Assembly (NCBI GenBank): GCA_001897795.1
Contig: MKUL01000013.1
Coordinates: forward strand, 64,747-128,746
Direction of reading: 5' to 3'
DNA from: Alphaproteobacteria bacterium 41-28
GTDB lineage: Bacteria; Pseudomonadota; Alphaproteobacteria; UBA9655
DNA length: 64,000 bases
Shown: positions 16,281 through 25,585 of the stretch, piece by piece
How positions within the stretch are numbered: the first letter of the stretch is position 1
Layout: each line of letters opens with the position of its first letter
Notes under the pieces: model-generated
What the model saw: only the letters and a program-made list of their open reading frames with translations
What the model was told of the DNA's origin: nothing
The model's database searches: none
Position numbers and translations under genes: made by a program

Positions 16281-19200
16281 ATGCAAGAAAATGCTATTTA
16301 TTTACCCGATGAAATTTATTTTAATGACCTCGAAACAATAGATAACGTTCGATTTTCACGTCGAGAAATCGATGTGATAGCCTGCCTCTTTAAAGGACGG
16401 TCAACAAAAAAAATTGCACGTATTTTATCAATCTCCCCTAAAACTGTGGCAACTCATCTTCGAAATATCATGTTAAAATTGGAGGTTAACTCAAGAGAAG
16501 CAATCATTGATTTTATTGAGAAATCAAATAAAATTAATACCTTCCAGATGTACTATAACAATTTGTTGCTTTTCATAGATTTCGAATGCGTTTTAGAACA
16601 AATATCTAAACTCATTGACTTTGAAACTCCCACCTATTCTCTCGTTTTTTGGAAGGATCAAGAAGAGAGTTATTTTTTTATTCCTTTATTAAAAACACAT
16701 TTAAGCATCGTAGGCATTATGGTTTTACTTGATGAAAAAGAAGGAAAAGAGGGTAAGCAGATTCCCTATCTTATCAAGCAACCTAAACAGCCTCAATCTT
16801 TGCCCATTTTTCTTTTTTTCAATACAGATTTCTTTAAAAAAGATGATTCTCAAAAAGAATATGTCGATCTTTATGAGCAAGGAAATTATTATCTTTTGTT
16901 TTTGGAGCTTTTAAAAAAACTATTACCATCTGTTGAACTTGATGAAACCATTCTAACATTTAATCAATCCTTTGAAAACAATAAGATTGCTGACCAGCGG
17001 TACCTTCTTGCAAAAGGCGAAGATAAAGATGAACCAGAAAAACCTTTTTCTCAACCTTCTCTCTCGGGTCAAAAGAAAAAACGTAGATTTTTGCAAATCG
17101 GTTCAATTGTTCTTTCTCTTTTTTTAATAACTTTTATAATTTTTAAGTTTCTAAGTCCTGATCGTGAGACTGGCCAAGACAGTCATTTGATTCGGTCAGA
17201 TCTTATCCTTCCAAGTGATAGGACACTCCTGAATCGTACCGAGCAACTCGCTCAGCTAGAAAATAAATTTAAGGAGAGGGAAGGCATCCAAACGGTTGCT
17301 TTAGTAGGAATAGGAGGAGCTGGAAAGACAACTTTGGCCCGTCAGTTTGCTCGCCAACAAAAAATGAATACGATTTGGGAGATTAACGCAGAAACGAAAG
17401 CGAGTCTAATTGCATCATTCGAAAAACTTGCGGAAGTCCTTTCAATAACCAAGGAAGATCAAATAATTCTCAAAGGACTCATAGAGATTAAAGATCCTAT
17501 TGCAAGAGAAGAGAAGCATATTCAATTTGTAAAAGAACGCTTAAAATCCCGGTCACCGTGGTTTTTAGTTTTTGATAATGTGGAGAGCTTCCTCGATATA
17601 CAAAAGTACTTTCCCTATGATGTAGAAACATGGGGAAAAGGCAAAATCATCATAACGACAAGAGACAGTAATATTCAAAATAATAGTTACATTACTGACT
17701 CAATGGAAGTGGGTCGATTAGATCCAGATCAAATGCTAAATCTTTTTATGCGGATTATGAAGCATAATGATAAAAAGCCTTTAGTACCTATTCAAGTTGA
17801 AGAAATAAAGGCAGCCTTAAAAGAAATCCCTCCCTTTCCCTTAGATGTCACTTTAGCGGCAGACTATATACAAACGGCAAATATTTCTCTTCCTATCTAC
17901 ATCAACAATTTAAATAATTACAGCAATGAATTTAATGATGTCTTAGAGACGGTATTAAAAGGATCAAACCTCTATACGAAAACACGATATAAAATTATTG
18001 CTCTCTCCTTACAGCGTCTTATAGAAACACATCCAGATTTTGCAGGTCTTTTATTGCTTATAAGTCACTTAGATTCTCAAAATATTCCAAGGGAGCTCTT
18101 GGAGGAGTTTAAAGGTAAAATTATCACGGATAATTTTATCTATAATTTAAAAAGGCATTCTTTAATTCTCGAAAAATCATCTAAGGAAAATGAATCAATT
18201 TCAGAATTTTCTATTCATCGCAGCATCCAACAGGTTTGTTCTATTTACCTCAATAATTTAAAGAGGAAGGAACAGGAGCAGAAAAAATTAGATGTTCTTG
18301 CCTCTTTTCTAATTCAATATTTGGATAAACTTATTCTTAATGACGATATCCCTAGGATAAAAGGCGTTGTGAGTCATATTGAAACATTTTTGAAACATTC
18401 TGAATTTATCAGCGCTAGTGAAAGATGTATCTTAGAGGGGAAATTAGGATTCATTTATTTATATTTAGGGAGGTTTTTACAGTCAATAAAAATATTGAAA
18501 AATAGTCTCTCAATTTGCATAGAATGTTACGGCAATAAACATGTTAAAACAGCATGGATTATGCGAGCTTTAGGCTTGGCATACAAAAGTATGGGAGAAC
18601 TTGATGCAGGTATAACTTTTCTTGAAAATAGTCTTACAATTTATCGTAGACATTATGGTGATAAAAATGAAGAGACAGTTGAGACCACTTTTTCTTTGGG
18701 AATCCTATATAGAGCGATGTGTCATTATAGAAACGCCAAAAGTCTTCTTGAAGAGGGAGTGGCTTTCTTCGAAAAAAAATATGGAAAGAGTCATATCAAA
18801 GTGGCATGGGTCTTGGCTCAACTTGGAGTTCTTTATAAAAGGATGGGGTATTATCATGAAGCCGTAAATACTTTTGAACGAGCAATAGCTATATATAAAA
18901 TACGTTATAGTTCTATTGACATTTATACATCTTGGGTTCTCGTTGGATTAGGTGATGTTTATAGGATTTTGGGAGATCAGAAAAAAGCACTTCAAGCTCT
19001 TCATCAGTCACTTGAAGTTGTTAATGAATATTATGGCTATAAGAATCAACAAGCGGCTTTAGTTTATATATGCATAGGAAACGCATATAAAAAATTAGGA
19101 AATTACGAAAAAGCTTTAGCTCTTCTTAAGGAAGGAAATGAAATTTATAGTGCACATTTTGGCACAAATCATATTGAGACGGCTTGGTCTTCTATCCATT

Positions 19201-19712
19201 TAGGAAGCGCCTATAGAGTTTTAGGAAATTATTCAAAAGCAAAAGAACTTCTCGAACACGGATTCAGGATTAATCTAAAAAAGTTTGGTGAAAATCATAT
19301 CAGTACGGCTTGGGCACGTCTTCATTTAGGCAACCTTTACAGAGACCTAGGTGACTATAAAAATGCAAAAAGTTTTCTTGAAAAAAGCTTACTGATTTAT
19401 GAAGAATATTATGGAAGTCACCACATCGAAGTTGCTAAAGTTTTAAACAGCTTAGGACAAACTTATTTTTCGGAAGGCTATAAAGAAATGGGTGAAGCTT
19501 TCTTGCGTAAGGCTTTTGTCATATTTCAAAAAAATAATCATCCTGAAAGTAAAATGGTTCTTAAAGAACTAGAAAATTTAAAATCTAGTAAGGCAGCAGA
19601 TAATGAGAATAAAACTAAAATACACCAAGTTGAAGCCTATAAGACAAAAGCTATTAATTATTTAAACAAAAAAATAGAAGAAGTAAAATTTATATTTTCA
19701 TCAGAATTTTAA
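16281..19712 (+). CDS. LuxR-type HTH / transmembrane / NB-ARC ATPase / TPR protein
   Basis: About 1143 residues; 1150 if a TTG at 16260 is used. Order: LuxR-type HTH at about 25-85 (FSRREIDVIACLFKGRSTKKIARILSISPKTVATHLRNIMLKL), an unassigned region, a basic patch KKKRR, and one strong membrane segment at about 270-292. Next is a STAND/NB-ARC-type NTPase with Walker A GIGGAGKTT (about 343-351) and Walker B FLVFDNV (about 427-433). About eight or nine 42-residue TPRs of kinesin-light-chain type follow (about 725-1095). STAND proteins are signal-triggered oligomerising switches. The basic patch ahead of the membrane segment predicts HTH inside and NTPase outside, which is odd for an ATP-using domain. 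The segment could instead be a peripheral or hairpin anchor. Function unknown; a sensor-regulator is likely. Confidence 0.85.
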   Translation: MQENAIYLPDEIYFNDLETIDNVRFSRREIDVIACLFKGRSTKKIARILSISPKTVATHLRNIMLKLEVNSREAIIDFIEKSNKINTFQMYYNNLLLFIDFECVLEQISKLIDFETPTYSLVFWKDQEESYFFIPLLKTHLSIVGIMVLLDEKEGKEGKQIPYLIKQPKQPQSLPIFLFFNTDFFKKDDSQKEYVDLYEQGNYYLLFLELLKKLLPSVELDETILTFNQSFENNKIADQRYLLAKGEDKDEPEKPFSQPSLSGQKKKRRFLQIGSIVLSLFLITFIIFKFLSPDRETGQDSHLIRSDLILPSDRTLLNRTEQLAQLENKFKEREGIQTVALVGIGGAGKTTLARQFARQQKMNTIWEINAETKASLIASFEKLAEVLSITKEDQIILKGLIEIKDPIAREEKHIQFVKERLKSRSPWFLVFDNVESFLDIQKYFPYDVETWGKGKIIITTRDSNIQNNSYITDSMEVGRLDPDQMLNLFMRIMKHNDKKPLVPIQVEEIKAALKEIPPFPLDVTLAADYIQTANISLPIYINNLNNYSNEFNDVLETVLKGSNLYTKTRYKIIALSLQRLIETHPDFAGLLLLISHLDSQNIPRELLEEFKGKIITDNFIYNLKRHSLILEKSSKENESISEFSIHRSIQQVCSIYLNNLKRKEQEQKKLDVLASFLIQYLDKLILNDDIPRIKGVVSHIETFLKHSEFISASERCILEGKLGFIYLYLGRFLQSIKILKNSLSICIECYGNKHVKTAWIMRALGLAYKSMGELDAGITFLENSLTIYRRHYGDKNEETVETTFSLGILYRAMCHYRNAKSLLEEGVAFFEKKYGKSHIKVAWVLAQLGVLYKRMGYYHEAVNTFERAIAIYKIRYSSIDIYTSWVLVGLGDVYRILGDQKKALQALHQSLEVVNEYYGYKNQQAALVYICIGNAYKKLGNYEKALALLKEGNEIYSAHFGTNHIETAWSSIHLGSAYRVLGNYSKAKELLEHGFRINLKKFGENHISTAWARLHLGNLYRDLGDYKNAKSFLEKSLLIYEEYYGSHHIEVAKVLNSLGQTYFSEGYKEMGEAFLRKAFVIFQKNNHPESKMVLKELENLKSSKAADNENKTKIHQVEAYKTKAINYLNKKIEEVKFIFSSEF

Positions 19713-19746
19713 AATCAAATTTTCTCAAGACTCCCTATAAATACTG

Positions 19747-19760
19747 TACTTATATAAGTA
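19747..19760. promoter_or_regulatory. 14-bp perfect palindrome upstream of accA
   Basis: TACTTATATAAGTA lies about 78 bases ahead of the accA start and contains a -10-like TATAAG. It may be an operator or just an AT-rich dyad; position is the only support. Confidence 0.3.
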
Positions 19761-19837
19761 AGGTTTTACTTGAACCTAAAGCCGGAGGTGTTTAGATTCA
19801 GACCCAGAATCACTAAGTTTTTTAGGATAGAGAATCG

Positions 19838-20794
19838 ATGCCCGTCACACTTGATTTTGAAAAGCCTATTGCTGAGCTTGAAAGCAAGCTTGCTGAGCTT
19901 CGCCATCTTTCTTCAAATGGGGAAGTCAATATTGTAAGTGAAGTTAAGCGCCTTCAAGAGAAAGCGGAAAAGCTCCTCAAAAAATCTTACCAAAATCTTA
20001 CTCCCTGGCAAAAGGTACTGGTGGCCCGCCATCCTGAACGCCCCCATACCAGTGATTATATTGAGGGGTTAATCACCGATTTTATCCCTCTTGCCGGGGA
20101 TCGGAACTTTGGGGAGGATGCGGCCATTATTGGAGGTCTTGGACGATTTCGCGGTCATCCCGTCGTTGTGATGGGTCATGAAAAAGGAAAAGATACGGAG
20201 CTTCGCCTCAAACATAATTTTGGAATGCCAAGACCTGAAGGTTACCGGAAAGCTGTGCGTTTAATGCAGCTTGCTGACCGATTTAAGCTTCCTATCCTTA
20301 CTTTTGTCGATACGGCCGGCGCCCATCCGGCAATTGAAGCAGAAGAAAGGGGACAATCTGAGGCCATAGCGCGGAGCCTTGAAGTCAGTTCTGCCGTACA
20401 AGTGCCTATTATAACAACAGTGATTGGAGAGGGCGGATCGGGGGGAGCTGTCGCTCTTGCCTTTGCCAACGTTGTCATGATGCTAGAGCATGCCATTTAT
20501 TCAGTGATCTCACCTGAAGGATGTGCTTCCATTTTATGGCGAACACGGGATAAGAAAGAAGAAGCTGCTGCTGCCCAAAAACTTACAGCTCAAGATCTTA
20601 AGCAACTTGGTGTCATCGATACTATCATCCCCGAACCTCTCGGTGGGGCACAGCGAAGTCCACAAGCTACGGTTCAAGTTGTTGGTGACGCGATTGAGAA
20701 GGCCCTTAAACCCCTCCTTTTATTGGATAGAAAGGCTGTCCGTGAACGAAGGCGAGCCAAGTTTTTGGCCATGGGTCGGTTGGGGATATCATAG
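19838..20794 (+). CDS. accA: Acetyl-CoA carboxylase carboxyltransferase subunit alpha
   Basis: 318 residues, normal length. AccA with AccD transfers the carboxyl group from biotin to acetyl-CoA, giving malonyl-CoA for fatty-acid synthesis. Conserved stretches seen are the N-terminal [44 protein letters not shown] [51 protein letters not shown] and [12 protein letters not shown]. Its start has weak Shine-Dalgarno support (GGATAGAGAATCG). The Xer recombinase gene is probably its ancestral neighbour. Confidence 0.97.
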   Translation: MPVTLDFEKPIAELESKLAELRHLSSNGEVNIVSEVKRLQEKAEKLLKKSYQNLTPWQKVLVARHPERPHTSDYIEGLITDFIPLAGDRNFGEDAAIIGGLGRFRGHPVVVMGHEKGKDTELRLKHNFGMPRPEGYRKAVRLMQLADRFKLPILTFVDTAGAHPAIEAEERGQSEAIARSLEVSSAVQVPIITTVIGEGGSGGAVALAFANVVMMLEHAIYSVISPEGCASILWRTRDKKEEAAAAQKLTAQDLKQLGVIDTIIPEPLGGAQRSPQATVQVVGDAIEKALKPLLLLDRKAVRERRRAKFLAMGRLGIS

Positions 20795-20803
20795 TATATT
20801 TTC

Positions 20804-20870
20804 CCCCTCACCCGCCCTTTGGGCGACCTCTCCCACAAGGGGAGAGGTCGCCCAAAGGGCGGGTGAGGGG
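20804..20870. repeat. Palindromic repeat, family B copy 3
   Basis: Perfect 31-bp arms, beginning CCCCTCACCCGCCC, with loop ACAAG. It starts 10 bases after the accA stop. It could end the accA transcript but is not followed by a long T-run. Confidence 0.85.
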
Positions 20871-20937
20871 TTACAAATTTTCCACTTTTAATAAATTCTT
20901 AATGGCTTGGGCGTAAAATTCCTATAACTCACCCACC

Positions 20938-21010
20938 GGTGTCATCCTTGGGCAAGAAATGCTTTGTTTTCCAAGGGAAACATTAGCATTTCTAGCCCAA
21001 GGATGACACC
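20938..21010. repeat. Palindromic element, family A copy 2
   Basis: The arms begin GGTGTCATCCTTGGGCAAGA and pair with 20975-21010, with a few mismatches. It is related to 10453 and 52756. It lies just upstream of the CBS-domain gene. Confidence 0.85.
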
Positions 21011-21056
21011 TCCGGGGAGGATCAAGTTAATAGCTCAATTCAAAAGGGAGGCTCAC

Positions 21057-21464
21057 ATGACACAAGTTAAAGATATCATGCGACACGAAAACTATGTCCT
21101 TTCACCCTCGGATTCACTAACCCATGCAGCTGCAAAAATGAAAGAACATGCTGCAGGTGTTGTTATGGTGGCAGAAGGAGACAAAATCGTTGGCATTATC
21201 ACCGACCGGGATATTGTTGTTCGCTGCCTTGCAAAGGGAGGAGATCCGAAAACAACAAAAGTTCGAGAAGCCATGTCTTCTCCGGTTATTCATTGCATTG
21301 AAGATGATTCAATGGAGGAGATTGCCAGAAGAATGGCAGCTGAACAGGTATGCAGACTTCCCGTGCTCGATCATCACATGAAACTTCGTGGTCTTGTCTC
21401 AGTCCGGGATCTCTGTGGTGTTGATAATGCAAGGGGCGGAGAAGTAATTTCTAAAATCAGGTGA
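21057..21464 (+). CDS. Tandem CBS-domain protein
   Basis: 135 residues containing two CBS motifs (about 8-60 and 73-128). They show GIITDRDIVVRCLAKG and LVSVRDLCGVD, the usual VGIxTDRDI pattern. Stand-alone CBS pairs bind adenine nucleotides and regulate partners or sense energy state. The partner is unknown. The ATG at 21057 is preferred because GGGAG precedes it; an upstream frame beginning at 20964 lies within the palindromic repeat. Confidence 0.9.
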   Translation: MTQVKDIMRHENYVLSPSDSLTHAAAKMKEHAAGVVMVAEGDKIVGIITDRDIVVRCLAKGGDPKTTKVREAMSSPVIHCIEDDSMEEIARRMAAEQVCRLPVLDHHMKLRGLVSVRDLCGVDNARGGEVISKIR

Positions 21465-21472
21465 AGAAACGC

Positions 21473-21805
21473 CTAGTCACTCTCTGGTTTATCGAGCCTT
21501 AAAATGACAATTTCATCCGGGCGCGTATACCCCAATTGAAGACGCACCTGCTGGTCAAGAAGGTCACGATTAATACTTTCGGGACGCAGGTCATGGACCT
21601 TTTCCTCTAGCTCCTGCCGAGCCTGCGTAATTTCTTTTAACTCACTTTGTATATGAAGTAGACGATCTTGGAGCTTCATCCAAGCAAGGATACCTCTATC
21701 CCCCTGAATGGAGTGATAAATAAAGTACCCCATCACAGAGAGGACCATAAAAGGGGCAAGGGCTTTTTGACTCAGCCTCTGAAGATTACGTATGTTCATA
21801 TTCAT
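21473..21805 (-). CDS. ftsB: FtsB/DivIC-family septum formation protein
   Basis: 110 residues with one N-terminal membrane segment (APFMVLSVMGYFIYHSIQG). A coiled coil follows (KLQDRLLHIQSELKEITQARQELEEKV) and the short conserved C-terminal region LDQQVRLQLGYTRPDEIVI. The motif GDRGILAW is common in alphaproteobacterial versions. FtsB links early and late divisome proteins through FtsL and FtsQ. It is convergent with the CBS gene, with only 8 bases between stops. Confidence 0.85.
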   Translation of the reverse strand: MNMNIRNLQRLSQKALAPFMVLSVMGYFIYHSIQGDRGILAWMKLQDRLLHIQSELKEITQARQELEEKVHDLRPESINRDLLDQQVRLQLGYTRPDEIVILRLDKPESD

Positions 21806-21960
21806 GAGGTGGATTTTAGACGAACTTTTAATTTATGAAAACAAATAATTATGGAGCTTCAGATGAGAATTTAAAAAAACACTCTAAGGTTAGGATGACT
21901 CCTGTCCCTTAGGCGTCTCGCCGCTCGTGACGGGAAATTCATGTCATAGAAGCATGTAAT

Positions 21961-22209
21961 TTATCGATCACATCGTTGATGAGCACCTCGACAACCTCCA
22001 CCTACATTGAAGCCGGCACACTCGTTTATACAAGCTTGACAGGCAGCACGACATTCGTCGCGAGTACTCGTACCACTATTAAGGGCGTTCATGCATTGGT
22101 GCATGCTATCAGTGCACGTCGCCAGATCAGCAAAAGCTGGTGTTACTGTCATTATTATTGCGCCGATGCCGAGAAAAAATACGGGAGCTATTAATATGTT
22201 CTTTTTCAT
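21961..22209 (-). CDS. Small secreted Cys-rich protein
   Basis: 82 residues: signal peptide MKKNILIAPVFFLGIGAIIMTVTPAFA. The mature peptide of about 55 residues has eight cysteines in the order TC, QC, EC, AC, AC, EC, GC, RC, enough for four disulfides. The ATG at 22209 has GGAGA upstream; the longer frame to 22296 would cover the clpB leader. The family is not recognised. Cys-rich exported peptides can be toxins, inhibitors or metal binders, and none is shown here. Confidence 0.65.
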   Translation of the reverse strand: MKKNILIAPVFFLGIGAIIMTVTPAFADLATCTDSMHQCMNALNSGTSTRDECRAACQACINECAGFNVGGGCRGAHQRCDR

Positions 22210-22413
22210 AATTTTCTCCTTTTTTATACCATTAAAGTAATGACATAAAATTATTAAAATAATATTAAGTCTGAGCGTGAATGAGTCTTGTATCACCTTT
22301 TTTCATTCCCTAACCCTTTTTTCATCTTTTTTGAGTTACTATATAAAAATAAGGGCCCAAAAGAGGAGTCTCCCCTTAGCCCTAATCCAATTCACGATAG
22401 CAAAGAGAAAAAA

Positions 22414-24981
22414 ATGAATTTTAATCAGTATACAGAACGTTCCCAAGGTTTTATTCAATCAGCCCAAACGCTCGCCCAACGGGAAGGGCATCAACGGATT
22501 TTACCCATGCACCTTCTGAAAGTCCTCCTGGAGGATGAAGAGGGCCTTTGCGCAAGCCTCATCCGCAACGCAGGAGGGAATCCAGAACGCGCCCTCGAAC
22601 TCACAACTCAAGAACTTAACCGTCTGCCAATCATTGGAGGAGGCGGTGCTGGACAAGCCTTCCTAGCCCCCGAAATCAGCAAAGTTTTTGAACTCGCCGA
22701 AAAAGAAGCTAAAAAAATGGGCGACAGCTTTGTCACCGTTGAGTTTCTTCTGTTAGCTCTCGCCCTTTCGAAAGATACAGATGCGGGAAAAATTCTGAGT
22801 TCGTCTGGTGTAACCCCGGAAAAACTCAAAATTGCTATTGAAACCATGCGAAAAGGGAAACGTGCCGATTCTACAACGGCTGAATCCCAATATGATGCTC
22901 TTAAAAAATATGCTACTGACCTAACAGCTCTCGCACGTGAAGGAAAGTTAGATCCTGTCATTGGTCGCGATGAAGAAATCAGGCGAACCATTCAAGTTCT
23001 GTCGCGACGGACAAAAAATAATCCAGTCTTGATTGGCGAACCAGGTGTGGGCAAAACAGCTATTATCGAAGGCTTAGCTCATCGAATCGTGAAGGGAGAT
23101 GTCCCCGAGACCCTCAAGAATATTCGTCTGATGGCCCTTGATCTAGGAGCTTTGATTGCAGGGGCTAAATATCGTGGGGAGTTTGAAGAGCGCCTTAAAG
23201 CTGTCCTTTCAGAAATTACCCATGCAGAAGGCGAGATTGTCCTTTTTATAGATGAGCTCCATACGCTAGTTGGTGCAGGTAAAGCAGAGGGGGCCATGGA
23301 TGCATCAAACATGCTCAAGCCTGCTTTAGCGCGAGGGGAACTTCATTGTGTGGGTGCAACGACCCTTGATGAATACCGTAAGCATATTGAGAAGGACGCA
23401 GCCCTTGCCCGACGCTTCCAGCCTGTTTTTATAGGAGAACCAACGGTTGAAGACACGATCTCAATCTTAAGAGGATTGAAGGAAAAATATGAGCTTCACC
23501 ATGGAATCCGAATTACGGATGGGGCTATCGTTGCCGCTGCCACCCTTTCCAACAGATATATAACTGATCGGTTCTTACCTGATAAAGCCATTGACCTTAT
23601 GGATGAGGCCGCAAGTCGTCTCCGCATTGAGGTGGATTCTAAACCAGAAGAAATTGATGAGTTCGATCGCCGCATTATCCAGCTGAAAATTGAGCGAGAG
23701 GCCCTTAAGAAAGAAAAGGACACAGCGTCAAAAGAACGGTTGGAAAAGCTTGAGAAAGAACTAGCTGACCTTGAATCCCAATCGAATGTATTAACGGCAG
23801 CTTGGAAGGCTGAAAAAGAAAAGCTGGCCGGATCTCAGAAGCTAAAGGAAAGCCTTGATCAAGCACGGAATGAACTTGAAATCGCGCAACGAGAGGGCAA
23901 CCTCACCCGTGCCGGGGAGCTTATGTATAGCGTCATTCCTGATCTTGAGAAAAAATTAAAGGAGGCTGAAAGCCATTCTCATGAACTCATGATCAAGGAA
24001 GAGGTTACGGCCGATGATATTGCGGCCATTGTTTCTCGTTGGACAGGCATTCCTGTCGACCGAATGATGGAGGGAGAACGGGACAAACTTCTTAAAATGG
24101 AAGAAAATCTTCAAAAGCGGGTTGTAGGACAAAGGGAAGCTGTTTCTGCGATCAGTCAGGCCGTAAGGCGCGCTCGTGCAGGCCTCCAGGATATCAACCG
24201 ACCCATTGGATCCTTTCTCTTTTTAGGCCCCACGGGTGTCGGAAAAACGGAACTGAGCAAGGCCCTCGCGGAATTTCTTTTTGATGATGAAACAGCCTTA
24301 ACACGCATCGATATGTCTGAATATATGGAAAAGCATTCCGTTGCCCGCCTCATTGGAGCCCCACCTGGTTATGTTGGCTACGAGGAAGGGGGCGCCTTAA
24401 CGGAAGCCGTCCGCAGAAGGCCCTATCAAGTCATTTTGTTTGATGAGATTGAAAAAGCTCATCCTGATGTGTTTAACGTTCTCCTCCAAGTGTTGGATGA
24501 TGGGCGTCTCACAGATGGACAAGGCCGAACCGTCGATTTCCGCAATACTCTCATTATCATGACCTCGAATCTGGGAAGCTCTATTCTCGCGGAACACCCA
24601 GGAGAGCCTTCAGAAAAAGTGCGTAACCAAGTGATGGATATTGTCCGCAGTGCTTTCCGTCCCGAGTTCCTTAATCGCATTGATGAAATTTTGCTTTTCC
24701 GTCGTCTGTCTCGCGAGGATATGACGCATATCGTGGAAATCCAATTGCAACGTCTGCAGAATCTTTTAAAGGAGCGTAAGATTACGCTTGATGTGGGTGA
24801 TCTCGCCCTCACCTGGCTTGGGGATCAAGGTTATGATCCCACCTACGGCGCTCGCCCCTTGAAACGTGTTATTCAAAGAGAGCTCCAAAACCCCCTCGCC
24901 GTGATGATTTTAGAAGGAAAAATCCATGATGGTGAAAAGGTCCATGTAACGGCTGGCAAAAAAGGCCTCGAAATTCGGTGA
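22414..24981 (+). CDS. clpB: ATP-dependent disaggregase ClpB
   Basis: 855 residues, standard ClpB length. An N-domain ([22 protein letters not shown]) leads to NBD1 with Walker A GEPGVGKT (about 208-215). The coiled-coil middle domain lies at about 400-520, and NBD2 has Walker A GPTGVGKT (about 605-612) and the sensor region [16 protein letters not shown]. ClpB works with DnaK to rescue aggregated protein. The ATG at 22414 matches the family N-terminus; the reading frame opens further upstream but that part looks non-coding. No clear sigma-32 promoter could be assigned with confidence. Confidence 0.97.
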   Translation: MNFNQYTERSQGFIQSAQTLAQREGHQRILPMHLLKVLLEDEEGLCASLIRNAGGNPERALELTTQELNRLPIIGGGGAGQAFLAPEISKVFELAEKEAKKMGDSFVTVEFLLLALALSKDTDAGKILSSSGVTPEKLKIAIETMRKGKRADSTTAESQYDALKKYATDLTALAREGKLDPVIGRDEEIRRTIQVLSRRTKNNPVLIGEPGVGKTAIIEGLAHRIVKGDVPETLKNIRLMALDLGALIAGAKYRGEFEERLKAVLSEITHAEGEIVLFIDELHTLVGAGKAEGAMDASNMLKPALARGELHCVGATTLDEYRKHIEKDAALARRFQPVFIGEPTVEDTISILRGLKEKYELHHGIRITDGAIVAAATLSNRYITDRFLPDKAIDLMDEAASRLRIEVDSKPEEIDEFDRRIIQLKIEREALKKEKDTASKERLEKLEKELADLESQSNVLTAAWKAEKEKLAGSQKLKESLDQARNELEIAQREGNLTRAGELMYSVIPDLEKKLKEAESHSHELMIKEEVTADDIAAIVSRWTGIPVDRMMEGERDKLLKMEENLQKRVVGQREAVSAISQAVRRARAGLQDINRPIGSFLFLGPTGVGKTELSKALAEFLFDDETALTRIDMSEYMEKHSVARLIGAPPGYVGYEEGGALTEAVRRRPYQVILFDEIEKAHPDVFNVLLQVLDDGRLTDGQGRTVDFRNTLIIMTSNLGSSILAEHPGEPSEKVRNQVMDIVRSAFRPEFLNRIDEILLFRRLSREDMTHIVEIQLQRLQNLLKERKITLDVGDLALTWLGDQGYDPTYGARPLKRVIQRELQNPLAVMILEGKIHDGEKVHVTAGKKGLEIR

Positions 24982-25066
24982 ATGGGGGTTAGATAAAAAT
25001 TAAGTCTTTTTTAAGATATTAATGCTACGCTTACACGACATAATAAAAATTAAGGAGGAAATGAAG

Positions 25067-25489
25067 ATGAAATTATTATGGCGATGGATATCCCTTGGGA
25101 TTTTTGCTTTTGCTCTATCTACGGCTGTTTATGCGGGGAATGAGACTAGTACCAGTGGAGCTCAGAATAAAATGTGTGAGGAGATTTTTGATAAGCTTTC
25201 AGTCTATAACATATCTAAAAACTGCACTCTCTCGGAATGCCAACAGAAGGGAGGAATTGCTAATTGTATCAATAAAACAGCTAAATCATTAGAACCCTTC
25301 GGATGTGACGGTTTTAAAGTTTCAATAGGTTTAATATGTGATGAAAAGTGTGGCGGGAAAATAAAAGAAGGACAATGTCCCTATTATCAGTGCCAAGAAC
25401 TTTGCTGTGCATTTAATAGAACCCAAGTTTGGAGACCGTGTGGAAATTGTGATGCCATTCCTGTAGGCGTATGCGGAAAAAAACAATAA
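25067..25489 (+). CDS. Small secreted Cys-rich protein
   Basis: 140 residues: signal peptide MKLLWRWISLGIFAFALSTAVYA. The mature part has about sixteen cysteines (for example ECQQKGGIANC, CDEKCGGK, CPYYQCQELCC, CGNCD). The AAGGAGG Shine-Dalgarno sits 8 bases before ATG 25067, better spaced than ATG 25061. No known family recognised. It lies between clpB and parC, transcribed like clpB but with its own ribosome-binding site. Confidence 0.65.
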   Translation: MKLLWRWISLGIFAFALSTAVYAGNETSTSGAQNKMCEEIFDKLSVYNISKNCTLSECQQKGGIANCINKTAKSLEPFGCDGFKVSIGLICDEKCGGKIKEGQCPYYQCQELCCAFNRTQVWRPCGNCDAIPVGVCGKKQ

Positions 25490-25526
25490 AGCATTATATG
25501 CTTTTCTAAAAAAGAATAAAGATTAG

Positions 25527-25560
25527 GGGGCTTGATGTTACAACACAAGCCCCTCATATT
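25527..25560. terminator. Bidirectional hairpin between the Cys-rich gene and parC
   Basis: GGGGCTTG, an 11-base loop and CAAGCCCC, followed by TCATATTTT, lie between two convergent genes. The position and stem fit a terminator for both. Confidence 0.65.
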
Positions 25561-25585
25561 TTGCGTATACAAAAATATCCACCCC

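Noticed and set aside
19770..19800. Possible xerD end remnant ahead of accA (AAAGCCGGAGG)
   Set aside because: Similarity to the xerD 3' end is too short and needs several gaps, unlike the clear remnants elsewhere.
20804..20870. Simple intrinsic terminators for all palindromes
   Set aside because: Most lack T-runs, occur in families of related sequence, and one lies between divergent promoters. They fit dispersed repeats better.
22270..22340. Heat-shock (sigma-32) promoter before clpB
   Set aside because: CTTGTAT and CCCTAAC occur with about the right spacing but match the consensus too weakly to list.
22288..22413. Longer ClpB N-terminus
   Set aside because: The first 42 residues do not match any ClpB; the conserved N-domain starts at the ATG at 22414.
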